Below, one piece after another: positions 22,983-36,057 of a stretch of 64,000 nucleotides of DNA. How positions within the stretch are numbered: position 1 is the stretch's first letter; every line of letters starts with the position of its first letter. This stretch comes from Ixodes scapularis (lineage: Eukaryota; Arthropoda; Arachnida; Ixodida; Ixodidae). The notes beneath the pieces are model-generated. The model was not told where the DNA came from and did not search any database. It saw only the letters and a program-made list of their open reading frames with translations. Made by a program: the position numbers and the translations under genes. Location of the stretch: positions 65,702,488-65,766,487 of the forward strand of contig NW_024609857.1 in assembly GCF_016920785.2 (NCBI RefSeq), in the 5' to 3' direction.

Positions 22983-24111
22983 GTGTATTTCTCATTTCTT
23001 GAACGTGCACCTTTGTTTTTATTTTAAATTTAGACGAAGATAGCCACGTGTCAACCAAAGAGTTTGTTAGTTGCAATCACTTTAGGTAAAAAAAAGACAG
23101 GAGGGAGAATTGTAAGAGTACGTTTCTTGACAAAAACGACTTGAGCGATTTTCTGAGTGGTTCCAAATCCTGTCGCTAATTTTAATGTAGCATCCTGAAA
23201 TCAATCCTGCAAAAGGAATAACAATCCTCTAGACAAATTCAAACGCAGAGAAAAATAGATCTCCCTCGCAATATAAAGATTCAAAATATGTCGTCCATTA
23301 CAAGCTCACTTTCTGAAATCGGTGATACATAAAATAATTCGCTTCCCCGATGGCATATTTCTCAGACGCGAGGCTCAACACCACAAACGTAGCGGAAACC
23401 TTTTTTTGTTGTTGTAAGCATTGAACAAAAAATACGACGACAAAAGGATGGATATATTCACCGCAGTTCGCAATCGCACCGCTTCCCAGAAAACAAAATA
23501 AAGGAAGTAGCAGCTGACCTCTACCAAACCTCGTTGTTCGTACGTCTGACGTATACGCATTACTCGCTTGCCAAAGTGGGTATGCTCGCTCTGATCGGAC
23601 TGCGGGTCATGCACACCGGGTGGCGATTACGCAAAACCGTTCGAGTGGTCCATTCAAGGTCTCTACCATCAGCACCGGTAAGACCAGCTTTCACTTTCCC
23701 CCGGGAGAGGTGTTCGACGTCAACGAGACTCTCTAACCGGACTCTCTTAAACATCGGCTTCACACGTGCATCGAATGTCATCACGCTTTCGCTTCGCGGG
23801 AACAGAAACACAGATGTGCCCGTCGATGGAGACCGCCTTAGCGCCGGACGGGAAATCCTGGCACGTGTTTACCGAGGAGATTGTACAGTATGTGACAGGC
23901 ACGTTCCCAGACAGGACACGTGCCGGCTGCTCCGTGTTTCTCTCAATTCTTTTCCTAACGGATTCGAATACACGGTAAAATAACGTTAGCTCCACCGAAT
24001 GACGTTTGAGCGATCGGCCAATTAGCGATGCTCGTCCTCAGGATCGGGAGCTTGTTAGCCGGTTAAATATCAGTCAGTAAAATCGAAACTACATTTTCGA
24101 CGTTGTTTCTC
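22983..24111. other. unassigned DNA
   Basis: No family is recognised. At 23560-23995 several frames stay open on both strands with mixed composition. Minus-strand 23747-23995 reads like ordinary protein, but I cannot name it and see no splice context that fixes a gene. About 23957-24036 resembles half of the element at 2364-2548. Confidence 0.35.
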
Positions 24112-24114
24112 TTA

Positions 24115-26112
24115 GGGCCGGTTGCACCAACGTCGCTTAGCGCAAAGCGGAGCTTAGCCGGGAACTTAAGCTTAGTTTCGGTTTCGTTCGGTTGCACCAA
24201 ACTCGCTTATCGCTAAACCTAGCACTAAACTACGCTTAACTTAAGCGCTCAACAATGGCCGCTTTGCTTCTGGTTGTTTCTTAATCCTGGATTAAAAACA
24301 TGGCGGCTGGTTTGTCACGGTCGACGCGGTGGACGAAATTGGTTGTGCAAAGTGCTTTTGGCTACATCAGCGTGAAAGTCTCGACAAAATGACTTTCGAT
24401 TGTGACAAGGATGCAAAATATTGTCGCGTGAAGTGTTGATCGACCCCTGTTTTCAAGTTGGCTCTCCACTTTCAGGGCGTGTTAGCCCTAACCGAGAAAC
24501 GTACGGAGCTGTGGGGCTCACGTCTGTATTCCCGTTGGTTCTTCTGTCAACGAGCTTATTCGTATGTACTTACTAATTTTCACATAGCTGTAACGTATTG
24601 TTATTTACCACCTTGTTTATCTACACTTGCAGCGCGTATCCTTCAGTCCGATCAGCGCGTTGAATAGTGGCAGTACATGATCTCGGCGATCAGCTGATTG
24701 TCGACACCTCTGCCGTTTGCATTAGATTGCGGCGCTTTTAAGTAATAAAACAGCGAAAATTCAATTTCTTTCGTTTTCTGAGTTTTGAGACAATCTTCAG
24801 TGAATTTTCCTTATCTCGCGAGTAGAATCTTGGCTTCAGAAAACTGTATCGTTCGATAACTGTAACTTTTTTGGTGATCGCATTTTGTTTATATACTTTG
24901 CTTTATATCTTTCATTCGTTTCCCGAGAACGAGATACTGTTGTTTCCGAGTTGTGCTCTGTGATGGTGTTTTCCCTTTACTTTTGTCGTTTGTTGTCATT
25001 GTGACGATGGTTGAAACTATATACCGGAACACGTTTTCAATAAAATTCAGTTGAAAGTTGCGCCAATTGTTGTGTCCTCCGTAATTTTTTTGGTGATCGC
25101 GATTTTTTAGGAATATTTTGCTTCATATCTTTCATTCGTGGCGACGACAAATCGTAACGACTACTATGTTAGATTCGTGCATTGCTGTATCGGGGCAGGC
25201 TGGGGCAGGTGATGCGAAGAGACGACCGTTCTTCTCGGCACGATGTGATGTACTAATGGGAGGTTTTTTTGTTTTTTTTCTGAACTCGACAGTGTGAAAC
25301 TGAAGTCCGTTTGAGGCTGCAGCGGATGTTCAACGACGGTACAGTGCAGTTCTGTCACCTTGCTGATAGCAACGAGTACCGTCGATGCAAGGTCTCGTGA
25401 CCTGACCTCTCGACAACTTCTACTCGACGATTTCCGGGCATTTTCGCAGCTGCCGTGGCGAGTTCGTCACTGTTTTGAACTTCATCGGTCTCAGGCTTGA
25501 CTTGGTTTTAGTAGTCATCTTACCTGCCTACTTATATCCATGATGTTTTGTCTTCAGCGATGTAGCGAGTAGAGTGTCCTTCTCGCGTTCGGTGAGATTT
25601 GGGGCCCCCGATGGCTCCTTCGCCTCAAAATGTGAGCACGAAAACTACTACCACTGTCAAAATATCCTGTTATCAACCGATATTAAACACACAATCACAG
25701 ATGTAAAGAGCATTCGTGTTTATTTGAAGCTTTGACTTCTGTTATTAAAAGTTAAACGAAAAAATGATTGAATTTGGAGACCTTTAATTTGTTACTCACC
25801 GATGAAATACAGCGAAAAGCAGACGCCGACGACAACTACTACGGCAGTTTTTTTTTTTTTTTTTTTTTACATCACGTGATTCCACTCCGCCAATCGTATT
25901 CGTCGCTCTGAGCGTTCCCTAGTTTGCTCTGTTTGTCCCTAGATTCCCTACGCAAATCCAGCGTTTAGCTAGGGGCGCGTCTGTAAAGCCGGCTTAACGT
26001 TGGTGCAACCGGAATTTAAACCCGTGCTTACCTAAGCTCGGTTTAGGGCGCTAAGCCGGCTTAGGAAAGTGCCGCTTTGGGTTAAGGTAAGCGGCGTTGG
26101 TGCAACCGGTCC
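24115..26112. mobile_element. 2.0-kb PIF/Harbinger-like element
   Basis: TTA at 24112-24114 and 26113-26115 flank the ends GGGCCGGTTGCACCAACG and the complement of GGACCGGTTGCACCAACG. Each end carries a second inner copy of the motif (GGTTGCACCAAACTCG; TTAACGTTGGTGCAACCGG), and there are many CTTAGC/GCTAAG subterminal motifs. The 3-bp TTA target fits PIF/Harbinger. The 1.7-kb interior has only frames of up to 69 residues, with no DDE transposase and no Myb/SANT-like frame, so this copy is non-autonomous or decayed. A T run lies at about 25850-25868. Confidence 0.75.
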
Positions 26113-26811
26113 TTAGCGTGGTGCTACCCTTCGTAGCACTCGGTAACAAGGAGATATTAGGGCGCTATATAGTATGTCGTTCTGACACCTCCGATAACAT
26201 ACGCGATAACGATACGATGTGTGCACACGGTCAGTGGTGGAGTATCGGGTATTGTTATCAGAGATGTCGGAACGATCTCCAAAAACCTCCCGATTATGAG
26301 AAGAAAAGGAGAAGTATACTTTCTGAGCGAGATGAGGCGTAAGCTCGAAACGAAAGTCCCGCTTTTATAAACCTATAGAAATACTAAAAACATTTAAAAA
26401 AATACACACAAAAGCTTAGTGTTGAAAGCATAACCTTGTATGCAACTGCCCGAAAACGGACGCAAAGAAATTATTTGGCACCCCAACATCGTTGACAGAT
26501 TAAAAAGGCAGTTTAGCTTTGTCTTTGGTGCGTACTCGTTGCCTTTGGAAGGGCTTTGTCTGGGCATCCACCGAAGTGTTATTACAGGTAGAGAGTTCGC
26601 GGTGGAAAATGGAGCTTCTACTGCCTTCTTAGCGTGTCACAGGGTGTAAGAAATTTCGTTTGGGAGTTTATGGGAGTTAATTAAGAAAAACAGCTCACTT
26701 CTCTAAGCACAAAAACATGTTTGGCGATTATAGTCGAGTAGCGTGTAGCTTATTGTTCGGCATGCAGAGATGTACGCGGGATCATGTCTGAAAGGAGATA
26801 AAAAAATAAAA

Positions 26812-26845
26812 AAAACGCCAATCATGGCTGTAATCTTGGCGTTTT
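26812..26845. repeat. 10-bp-arm hairpin
   Basis: AAAACGCCAA and TTGGCGTTTT enclose 14 bases. It has the shape of a stem-loop, with no evidence of function. Confidence 0.5.
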
Positions 26846-27435
26846 GAAGACGCTTACGGTGAGTTACCGTCATAGAAAGACGAACAACAAAAGATACTTT
26901 AGTGTTATTTAATAGGGCGTCCTGGCTACAAAGAGCTCAGAAGAGCGCAAGAAAATTCGGACCGACCGCAATTATTGTAATAACAGCAAGATTGCCTATC
27001 TGAACTGGCAGAAAGTCATGCCGGCATCGTGCCAGCTTGACTGCTTTATATTCGGAAATTTATTGATTTCAGAATATAAAATGAGTAAACTTTTGAGGTA
27101 ATAATTTCGCTATAAATCCTGCGCTATGCTGGAATTTTGAATACTCGTTGAGTGACTCTTGATTTTGTTACAGGCTCACCAGCAATTGAAGAAAGGGGGT
27201 TGAACAAGTGAGCTAAGCTGGAGTATTGCATTGTCGAACAGCAAGCCGAAGCATAAATTGAAGAAGGGTACGCAATTGGGCTAGTTGGTTCAGAGGGAAA
27301 AAAGCGATAAAAAACAACGGACACGTCAAATAACTCTTTCTCAGCGCTTTGTGTTGTTCATCTCTCTCACATGACCGTTGTGTTTTAGTGCTTTTACCCT
27401 CTGAACCATAAATTGTATGCCCCTACACTATATAA

Positions 27436-27488
27436 CGAAATGGGTGCGCACTTTACTAATTTGTGGTCCAAAGTGCGCACCCATTTCG
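27436..27488. repeat. 19-bp perfect hairpin
   Basis: CGAAATGGGTGCGCACTTT pairs exactly with AAAGTGCGCACCCATTTCG across a 15-base loop. A perfect 19-bp stem is unlikely by chance in this much sequence. It is short for a microRNA precursor, and pairing does not continue outwards. Confidence 0.7.
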
Positions 27489-28138
27489 ACGCTTTCAACC
27501 TCATCGCTGTAGCGAATACGTGCGCACAAGAATCATTTCTAGACCATTTACAAGTTGAGCTAGAAATCGTTTGGCAAAAATGGAGCGAGGTGCCCAAAAG
27601 CCGGATTTGTTATACGATGCCCAGAAGTCGCATCCTGAGATATCATCGCTGGCATCGATTTCGGTTACGGGATGTGAATAGAGATTCATCGTCCTTCAGT
27701 GCTCACAAAGCAGGCATATTTGACCTCCTGTTTGCACTCAACCTCAAACATTTAACCACACCTCGACTAATAAGGCCAAATATCACTGTGAAACGCATTT
27801 CGAGAAATATCTCCATTTCCATCAGCGTATCTTATCTGTACCTGCATCCCCGGCTTTCGTGAAAAGTTAATGCGAATGCAGTAAAAACAGAAGCACCTTC
27901 TTTTACACGTGCATTTTATGCGCAGTTGGGTAATATAATACTCTTGATTGTCTTATGCTGGATTTTCTGCACCACCTATAAAGGAGGCAAACGCGGGACC
28001 ATGATTGGTCACGAGGGCTGAGTCTCCGTTCGGCTGGGGTTCGTGTCCAATCAGGGAGAAGAGGAGTCCTAGCCGAACGCTGACGCAGCATTCGTGGGCG
28101 TATCTGCGCTCCGCACTCCCCTCCCATAGATGATGTTC

Positions 28139-28163
28139 AAATTTCAGCCATAAGCTGAAATTT
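28139..28163. repeat. 10-bp-arm hairpin
   Basis: AAATTTCAGC and GCTGAAATTT flank a 5-base loop. Confidence 0.5.
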
Positions 28164-30313
28164 CTGGTGTCTGCGAGGTATTGAGTGGTTTCCGTGCTCA
28201 ACTTAACGCACGCTAAAAATGTTGCCGCGCGTTTCGAATAAATCAGTCCTAGTTTGTACCTCTTCAGTAGCATTTAAATAAATTGGCTTTTTGTTAACAC
28301 TTCCACTTGGCTTGTGCGTGCGCGCACGCGCTGCCGGCTTGTCTTTACCGAGAATAAGAGGCACTCGGCGTAGGTTTGCTCAAATCCGGATTCTATGCCT
28401 AGTCGAGAAACTTATATATGGAGCAACATATTTCACAGAGTAGCGCACAAAACAACAAAAACAGAGAGAAGGAACACGCGCTGTTCAGTTCATAATGTCT
28501 TTATACCAACTCGCCCAACTTACGAAACTTGGAGCAACGTTCATTTCACTTAATGAAAACGTCATTAACAAATCGAGGACTCGTGTTGTGCTGTTAGAAG
28601 ATACCGAACACTGACGATTGGGACAGTGATCTTTCGTAAGCCGTTTCAGGTTTCTTTAAAATGTTGAGTTTATATCAACGTGAGCGATCGAGAACTGGCG
28701 CACATAATACCCCGACTGATGTTTACGCAAGTGCTGAGGCCACCGAGCCCTCACGACTGAAAAACGGGACGAATATTTCTTGCTCGCAGATTTCCGCGTA
28801 AAACACCGTAAACAGGTTGCTCTACTCATCAAGGGGAATATGCGGAACTCGCACGCCGGTTTTAAATCCAAATACGGCAACCATTTTGGTATTCTACGAG
28901 ATGTTCATTTTTTTAATTTGTTGATACGTTGCCCAATTTTTCTAGGCGTGTTGTTTTCGTTTTCAAGCCCGACAAAACATGCTTAGTTCTCCAGTTTTTG
29001 TAAGCTCGCGAGATCTAAGGCGACAAATCGGTAGACATAAAAGGGTTTCAGGCTAACGGAAGAAATGGCTTCACCACAGGCGAACTTAGGGAAAACAAAA
29101 AATAGGGCTTTTCGCCACATGACTGAGCTAAATCTGACTACCCCACACGCAAGATAGCTTCTGTAAATGCTCGCAACGTTACTAAGGCAGGTTTTGGGAT
29201 TACATAACTCCCCCAAGGGAATAAAGTCAACCAGTTCCAATTATCGCTGGAACTAAGACTGATGCTATGACTAAGGTGTAGGCTAAGCGGTACAAGCGAC
29301 AAGCTGTGAAAAGTCAGAACCTTCTATTAGCCTATCACGTACGCTACACTCGGGGACAAAGTTCTGTAGCAATGCAGCCAAGGGTACGGAATCACGTGCT
29401 TGAGTGCCAGATTAGAGCTGTGCACACACACCCCTCCTTTGTTCCGAAATGCCACAGAAAGTTGTCCTCAAGTATAGCAAGTTTCTGATACATTAAAAGA
29501 CTTTCGTGCCCTGATTAAAGAGGCAAATTATTTCAAACAAGTTCCTTTCATTCGTTTGTGCATTGTTGCGCAGTTAATTATTTTCAAATGCTGCCAGGGG
29601 GTGCGGGATTCCCACTCCATTCAGAGAAAGTATTTTCAGTTCGTGCCTTCATTCGATGAACAGATATTTAATCCTACAAATAACAATGATTTTATTTACA
29701 ATCGGTTAGTCTGATTTTCTCTCGCCTTTTCCTCATTCTGAATGGGAAAGAGGTGCTTGAATCCCAGTTCCCATAACGGGCATTTTATTTCAGTCGCCCC
29801 CCCCCCCCCCCCTTTATAGTACAGTCAATCATGATTTTCAAAACCTTTACAGAAATACTATATAATTTAGAATGTTCACCAACCACGTTGTGCGTGAGCG
29901 ATGAGATCAGGTTATCGCTTGGTTCGTCACCGTAGACCGGACGACTCATTAAACGATTGCCAGAATGGTCCCCGTGCATTGGAGAGCAGTAGGAATTTTT
30001 TGCCCTTATTACAGCCCTGATAAAAGGTGACTACAGGATCAAAAAGGAAGCAGCTTGGACGAATTTCGTTACGCGCCGTAATCGTAGCATCCGTATCCTT
30101 AGTAAAACGAGGTTGATCCGGCACGTACGGCTTAGCTTAGCTTAAACTAAAAAGATAAGAGCATTTTTCCTTTTTAAAATTTATATTGTTGGAGCTTGAT
30201 GGCTGTGGAAGCCCTGGGAACTAAAAATCACGCAAGAGATTTAGTCGGCAGAGTTTAGAAAACGGACAACTCTAAAAACGGTCTGAGCCACTGGCCCTCG
30301 AGCGTACACTATG

Positions 30314-30338
30314 CTCTCGAGTATTTTGTACTCGAGAG
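30314..30338. repeat. 10-bp-arm hairpin, 5-base loop
   Basis: CTCTCGAGTA and TACTCGAGAG flank TTTTG. A further CCTCGAGCG lies about 20 bases upstream. Confidence 0.5.
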
Positions 30339-32200
30339 TCAGAAACGACCTACTAAAACTGTGTGCTAATCTAACAGAACAAGTAATTATTTTTCTAGGT
30401 GTGTCCTTGTCTCCAACGCGGGCTTTCGCCTAAGCTCGTGAACGCCCGCTTCAGGGGCTAGACAAGAGAACGTCAGCAACGTAGTCTCCAATCTGGCTCG
30501 CGCAGAAAGCGCCTAGACTGAACGTGTATTGCGCCTATAGGGTACCGCGTGACGGCGACGTCGCAGACTGTTACAGCCAAACAATTACAGCATGCGGTCG
30601 GCTGGCGGCGCCATTTAATAACAGGTATTTCCTTGTGACCATCAGATCTGTGTTTATTTTTAACAGCAATTGTGTGTGTGTGTGTGTTTGTACATCGCAT
30701 TCAATGAACGATGGAAAAGTGCCTGAATTTCTACAATCGTGGATTGTTCCAAGGACGAAAGTACCCAGGTACGAGTAAAGGCACTCACATAAGTAAGAAC
30801 GCCACTCATTTCAGCCAGTCAGCGTGCGTGGACAAACCAGAAACGTAGATTGCTCCAGGAAGCCAGGAAAACATTTGCGCAACAAATTGCATCACCAAAA
30901 AAAAAGACGAACAAAATGTTTTTGTTGTCAAATTGATGAGTACTCCACTGCCAACATCGTGATAGTTTGTTTACTCTTCTACACGTCCACTCTTAAATGA
31001 GGACGATGATTAATATATTGTCTCCATTCTCACGCAATTCCAGGGCAGGAATAATCGAGATCGCAATATAAGTTGCGCAAAAAGTACCGGAAGCCACCTG
31101 ATACGTATAGACAAATTTCTCATCGAAAGCTAATTAAACGATGAATGCGCGCCTGATTTATTGATAAACCTATATTTCCTTGCCAGAATATACGCATTTG
31201 CGTTTAGAGATGACGTCCAGCCGCGCATTCGATGTTTACGTTCCAGAAGTATATAATCACCTGGGGACGACATAGTACTATTATCTGTAGATCTGTAGTG
31301 CGCACCAGCTCACACCGAGAAGAATACACGTATATGCACTAGAGCCGCGAAACAATCCACGCTCAGGGTATTGGCTCTTCATTCCCAGATTTTCTTGGGG
31401 CCACCGCCATCTTGATGCTTACTGCAATGTGGATACGATCGACCATTTTTAAAAGTCCAGCGAGCGACATTGGTGGTTACCATGTTAGGCTAGGTGGCGC
31501 AAGCTGCCGCCATTACCATCCATTCATCCATGGACTCAAAGCGTGCGATTTGTGCCCAAAAGTTATCTCCAAACGCTGACGCAGCACTCCTTTCCGACAC
31601 GAGCTGAGCCGCGAACATGCTCAGAGTACGCGCCCCAACAATGGCTGACTCGGGTATTTAGTGCCGCATCAACCAGATGGCGCGCACTTTTGAAAAGAGC
31701 CTATTGGAGATTGTTATCACTCGAAAATGCGGTTTCTTAAGATTCAGATGCGATATCGGGAAGCTCAGGCGATATTGCGTTGCTCTGTCGCGATCTGTTT
31801 TAACATATTTGGAGTGTGGAAGAGTTAAGACCGGTGAAAGTTAAGACAATTGACAATAATGATTTTAGTCACAGAGACATCTGATGTGTCTTTACTGTGA
31901 AGCGCACCTTATTCAGAGGCTCTACTATGCACGCATCATTGAACATACAACTTGATATTATTACTGCTCCTAGCGGGCGCTAGGAACAGTCAGACGTTGT
32001 TGTTCGTTTTAACAATACACATTAAACACCTTCCCGCGTCATGAGGCACAGGCGAGAGCTAATAGTGTTCCCAAGCATTCGCGCACCTGCAATATCCAGA
32101 AATCTTTGCCGGGATTTATTCAACATACCACGGAACTTACGTGAAAGAAAATAGATAAAGGTAGTCTGAATAATTTTACCTGATTATATCTTTAGATAAG

Positions 32201-32436
32201 TCAAATTTGGGAGTTTTACGTGCCAAACCTACGACGGGCATCTGGCACGCCCCAGCGAAGGACTGAGGATTAATTTCGACCACCTGGGGATCTTTTGACG
32301 TGCAACCGAAAACTCGGTTACACGGCGCCTTCTCCGCAATAAGCCTCCGTCATATTGCGGGCACCTCGGTCGGGATTCCAACCCGCCACCTGGGGATCCG
32401 TAGGCCGGCGCTCTCGCCTCGGAGTTACCGAGGCCT
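32201..32436 (-). mobile_element. tRNA-derived SINE, minus strand
   Basis: Read on the minus strand, the element starts with a tRNA-like head and carries a box-B-like GGCGGGTTGGAATCCCG (complement of about 32370-32384). It continues through the complement of ACCTGGGGATC and TTAATTTCGACC and ends at the complement of TCAAATTTGGGAGTTTTACG. The body matches my recollection of a very abundant SINE of ixodid ticks (related to those described as Ruka); that assignment is from memory. The 63-kb locus 60243-63095 is a second, interrupted copy, which confirms it as a repeat within this window. The copy is not a functional tRNA. Confidence 0.65.
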
Positions 32437-32679
32437 AGATGTAAACTCAAATACGAACCTAAGGGTAACGTCATTTGTTCGAACTCGCACTTAGAGATAT
32501 TTGTTTTCAGGTGACGTCATTTTCTTCAAATTAACTAGACATAATTTTGAAGCAAAAAAGCGCTGTAAAATTACAGTGCGATGGCCCAACTATATACAGT
32601 GGCTCCAGCAGCTCACACGTTGTAAAACGAGCCGGAAAAAATCGGCGCCTGCGCATAGAACACTCCAACTTTCAGCGAT

Positions 32680-33008
32680 TGTGCACTGGTGAGGTCAGTT
32701 TTGCTGTGAGAAATTTTGAGACATAGTTCCGTTATTGTGCAAAGCGAGAGCCACAAATTTTCCGACATCAACGCCAAGCTCGTTCGCAGACTTGTGACGC
32801 CATCTCCCGATAGCCACGGTGAGCAGACGACGCACTCAGTTATCTGTTCGCTGCACCTAGCGGGAGATGGCGCCAGAAGCTAGTCAATTACTCAGTCGTT
32901 TGCGAATGCCGGCACGTTTTCTTCGGCAAGTTTGTTGCTCGCACTTCTGCCAAAAAGAGAATTACGCCTTGAAATTGTGCACGATGAAACTGACCTGCTC
33001 AGTGCACA
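32680..33008. repeat. foldback element of about 330 bp
   Basis: TGTGCACTGGTGAGGTCAGTTT at the left pairs with the complement of a right-end segment containing AAACTGACCTGCTCAGTGCA. Further in, GACGCCATCTCCCG (32796-32809) pairs with CGGGAGATGGCGCC (32861-32874). The inner pair alone makes a stem around about 50 bases. No coding sequence, and no clear target duplication. Confidence 0.55.
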
Positions 33009-34479
33009 TTCGGTGAATGTTTGAGCTCTCATGGGCAGGGGACGATTCTTACGCATCGTTTCACAGCGGCGAATCCGCGGAGCCACCCAATATTTAAGCA
33101 TTTGGCGACGTATGCGGAAAACCTTTTCCTTTTTGTCCTCATGGAAGTACACTTACAGGTATATATCGGTATTTTAGTGGCAAATATGCAGCGTACTATT
33201 TTTAAGCATCATTCTTCTTATCCATTATCCATATGAATATCATCCATCTTATCCAATATGACCCATCGTGTGCAATTCAATGTCAAGCATCTTATCCCGT
33301 TCACGATTTCAAGCGGCGCGTGCTGACCGCTTTCATGTATCTACTCGTGTCCACTCAAGGTCTTAGGCCTTTTCCAAACCATGCTGCGTGTACACGCTTT
33401 CGGTCTTGAGCAGTGCTACTACATTCGTAATATCGCTGATATGGCGCAAAGAAATACCAATGTTGGGACGCTGAACTGTCTATGCTTCCGTTCACCTTTA
33501 AGTCCTACAGCAGCCGATGCAAGGATCAGATGGAGTCAGTCATGGCACAGCCAGAAGTTCCTTGTCCCGGCGCTCATCGACTTTGTGCGTTCGCTGTCAC
33601 CGACTAAACACAGCGTTACCCTGCACCCATTTTTTTCTGTTCGTGATTGGTTTTGCCGGGAATAGCAAGCTCACAAAGGAAACAAGCGCCGTGACTATGC
33701 ACTTATGCTGCCGCTTGATTGGCTCCATCGCAACGTAGCGTTGGCTATGATCCGATAGAGCCGACACTACGCTGTCGAAACGTGGGAACAGAGTACGTGG
33801 AAACGGAGTATACATAGCTTCCGAGCGTCGCCATTGCTGGGTACTGGCGCTTTTTTCTACTTACTGGTTTCTTCGAACTTCTGCGGTGAGAAACTGACAC
33901 GGCGAACCGAAAGCTCACGGCGTATAAAATATTCGCATGGCAGCGAATGACGTCACATGCACTCTATATACAGTACGAAATGGGCTGAAGAAAGAATAGA
34001 GATGAAGAGACAGAAGAGCACACTACAATACCTTCAAGAAGAGGCTTGGCCTAAACAGTAACCGGCGGTGCTCTGGCGTCGTGGCGCGGGAAAACTCTGG
34101 GACTCTAACAGCAATTTCTTTCGCTCTGCCCACATGCTCCGCCGCTGCAGACATCGTCTTCTTCGTTGGCGAGATGCGTTAGAACAGTCACATTGCAGTC
34201 AGAAACAATTTACGATGCAACGAGTTTTGTACTTCGCGCCAATACTACGTAGAGCGACTCCCTCGTGTTTAGAATCGATGAAACACGGTTAGGTTTACTC
34301 CGCGTGCGGTCATAGAAATAAATTGAGTAAAACAAACAGCATTCACCCCCTCACCTGGCAGTTCGAAAAATCGTCCACGTGTCTGGAGCCGCTTACTTGG
34401 AGCCAATGTTTACCGTATAGCCACGCGCTGGTGCCGGCAAAGCACGGGATATGAGTTTAATTCCAAACATTGTTAGGGT
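33009..34479. other. unassigned intergenic DNA
   Basis: Near 33200-33300 there is a loose run of TCTTATCCAT-like words. Nothing else is recognisable. Confidence 0.45.
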
Positions 34480-34490
34480 TTGGCCATTGT

Positions 34491-34781
34491 CGGGGGATCG
34501 GTGGCCGAGTGGGCAAGCGCACACCAGCTCGGAGCACGTAGCGGAAGCTCGCGCTGCAGAACCCAGGGATCCTGGGTTCAATCCCCATCCCTGCCCGTTT
34601 CGATGTGGATGAGCATCGTACCGGCGTGCGGTCGTGTATCACAGTGGTGCACGTTAAAGACCCTAGGCTAGCAGTCGTACTGCACTGGCTAAATAGCTCA
34701 TCTACAGCGAGTGACTCGTCGCAACTTTGAAATGGCTGACCAACTGCACAATGTATAAATATCCACACACCCCAATTATTA
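34491..34781 (+). mobile_element. tRNA(Ser/Leu)-derived SINE with intact target duplication
   Basis: TTGGCCATTGT is repeated exactly at 34480-34490 and 34782-34792, an 11-bp target-site duplication. The head carries a box A, GTGGCCGAGTGGGCAAGCG, of the class II tRNA (Ser/Leu) type. It then has a long variable-arm-like stretch and a box B, GGGTTCAATCC, near 34575-34585. A tRNA-unrelated body follows, ending in a short ATTATT tail. The exact duplication, the tail and the body beyond the tRNA length distinguish this from a real tRNA gene. Transcription would be from the internal RNA polymerase III promoter; mobilisation would need a LINE reverse transcriptase. Confidence 0.85.
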
Positions 34782-35076
34782 TTGGCCATTGTTATCACTG
34801 CAGCAACTGGACAGTAGCTTTACCCGAAGGCTTGTCGACCTACTGACTATCACGAGCCCAAACCAAATGCTCAAGCAATGCTCGGGCTCAATATATTAGC
34901 CGCATTCAAATATCGTCCCTCGAGGGACTATGTCTACACTGCCACCTCCAAACTATGTCATCAACGTTTGCAAAGGAGAGACAAGAAAAAGCCCGCTTTT
35001 ATTCTTAAAATTGCTTGGCGACAAAGAAGCCTCTTGGTCACTGGCGTTGCGTGAGTAAAATTGCTGGTGCAAAACT

Positions 35077-35221
35077 ACCGATAGTACTATCGATAGTGTC
35101 ATATCTAACTATCGGTACTATGTTATCGATAGTCGACTATAGTAAAACTATTGGTAGTAGTATCGCAAACTATCGATAGAATAATACCAATAGTTGACTA
35201 TCGTAAAGCTATCGATAAAAA
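35077..35221. repeat. left TATCGATA-rich block
   Basis: At least six copies of ACTATCGATAGT or close variants within 145 bp. The palindromic core TATCGATA equals the DRE motif bound in Drosophila by DREF, itself a domesticated hAT-type protein (known biology). Any binding here is inference. Confidence 0.7.
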
Positions 35222-36057
35222 ATGCATGAGATTTCATATGTCTTGCCAACCTTTGCAAAAATCGCCTTCTGCGCGCTGCCATCTTTGTCTGCTAGGCTTT
35301 GGAACGCCTTCTGAGCATGCGCTGTTGATCTCCTGTGTGGTATGTTGGACGCTGCGCATGCTTCCACAGCTCAGTAATTCAGCATTTTTCGCCCGGGTGA
35401 AAAGCGATGTAAAGGACTACACCAGCCTGTTTTTCATTTGCTCACTGGTTTGCGAACTCGCTCCCGGGCGGCTTGCTGAACGCGAAAACGCTGAGGACGC
35501 CGATGCTGGCGACGAGCAGACTAATCGCGATAAGTAACCATTTTAAGAAAACATATGAGCGATCAACATGGGACCAAGCTCCCGACTGTGCAGACAACGA
35601 CCATACGGTATAGGACATTGGGGAAAAAAACGAAAAAAAAAAACGTCCGCCCTTTTTGCAGTTTTTGATTCTTTAATCCTTTATGACATTAACTCCAATA
35701 CTAAAAATTTTTTTTTTTTTTTTTTTGAAACGACGTTTGCGTGTTTTATATAAGGTATGTATGTTTCGAATTCGGATTATGCAAGGCGTGCCAACTATGC
35801 TGGTCATTACGGCCGCTTCCAGTGCTATTAACAGGCGACAATCGTTAGACAGTCGATATATTGTAAAAATATTGATAGTATTTGATTACGTGACGATGAA
35901 CGTCAACAGTCCATCTAGGAAATGTCGTGAAGCTGGGAGGAAAAACGCAACTGCGATTTGGGACTTCCACATCGTTATCGAGAAACAATCTAAAACAATC
36001 TAAAACATATTGAAAAACTATCGTAAACCGATATTAATCTTTTTGAAGAGCAGAACA

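Larger units (their letters stand above)
26116..32200. other. long unassigned interval with isolated hairpins
   Basis: I find no gene and no mobile-element ends across about 6 kb. The only structures are short hairpins at 26812-26845, 27436-27488, 28139-28163 and 30314-30338, a C run at about 29799-29812 and a GT run at about 30671-30687. Open frames such as plus 27413-27862 and minus 27953-28273 overlap each other and lack motifs. This could be intron or intergenic DNA. Confidence 0.45.

Noticed and set aside
23560..23995. possible exon on the minus strand
   Set aside because: The residues look natural, but there are no motifs, no clear splice sites and equally long frames on the opposite strand.
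34491..34600. tRNA(Ser/Leu) gene
   Set aside because: Box A and box B are good, but the sequence continues past a tRNA length into a body with a tail and lies between 11-bp direct repeats, so it is a SINE.
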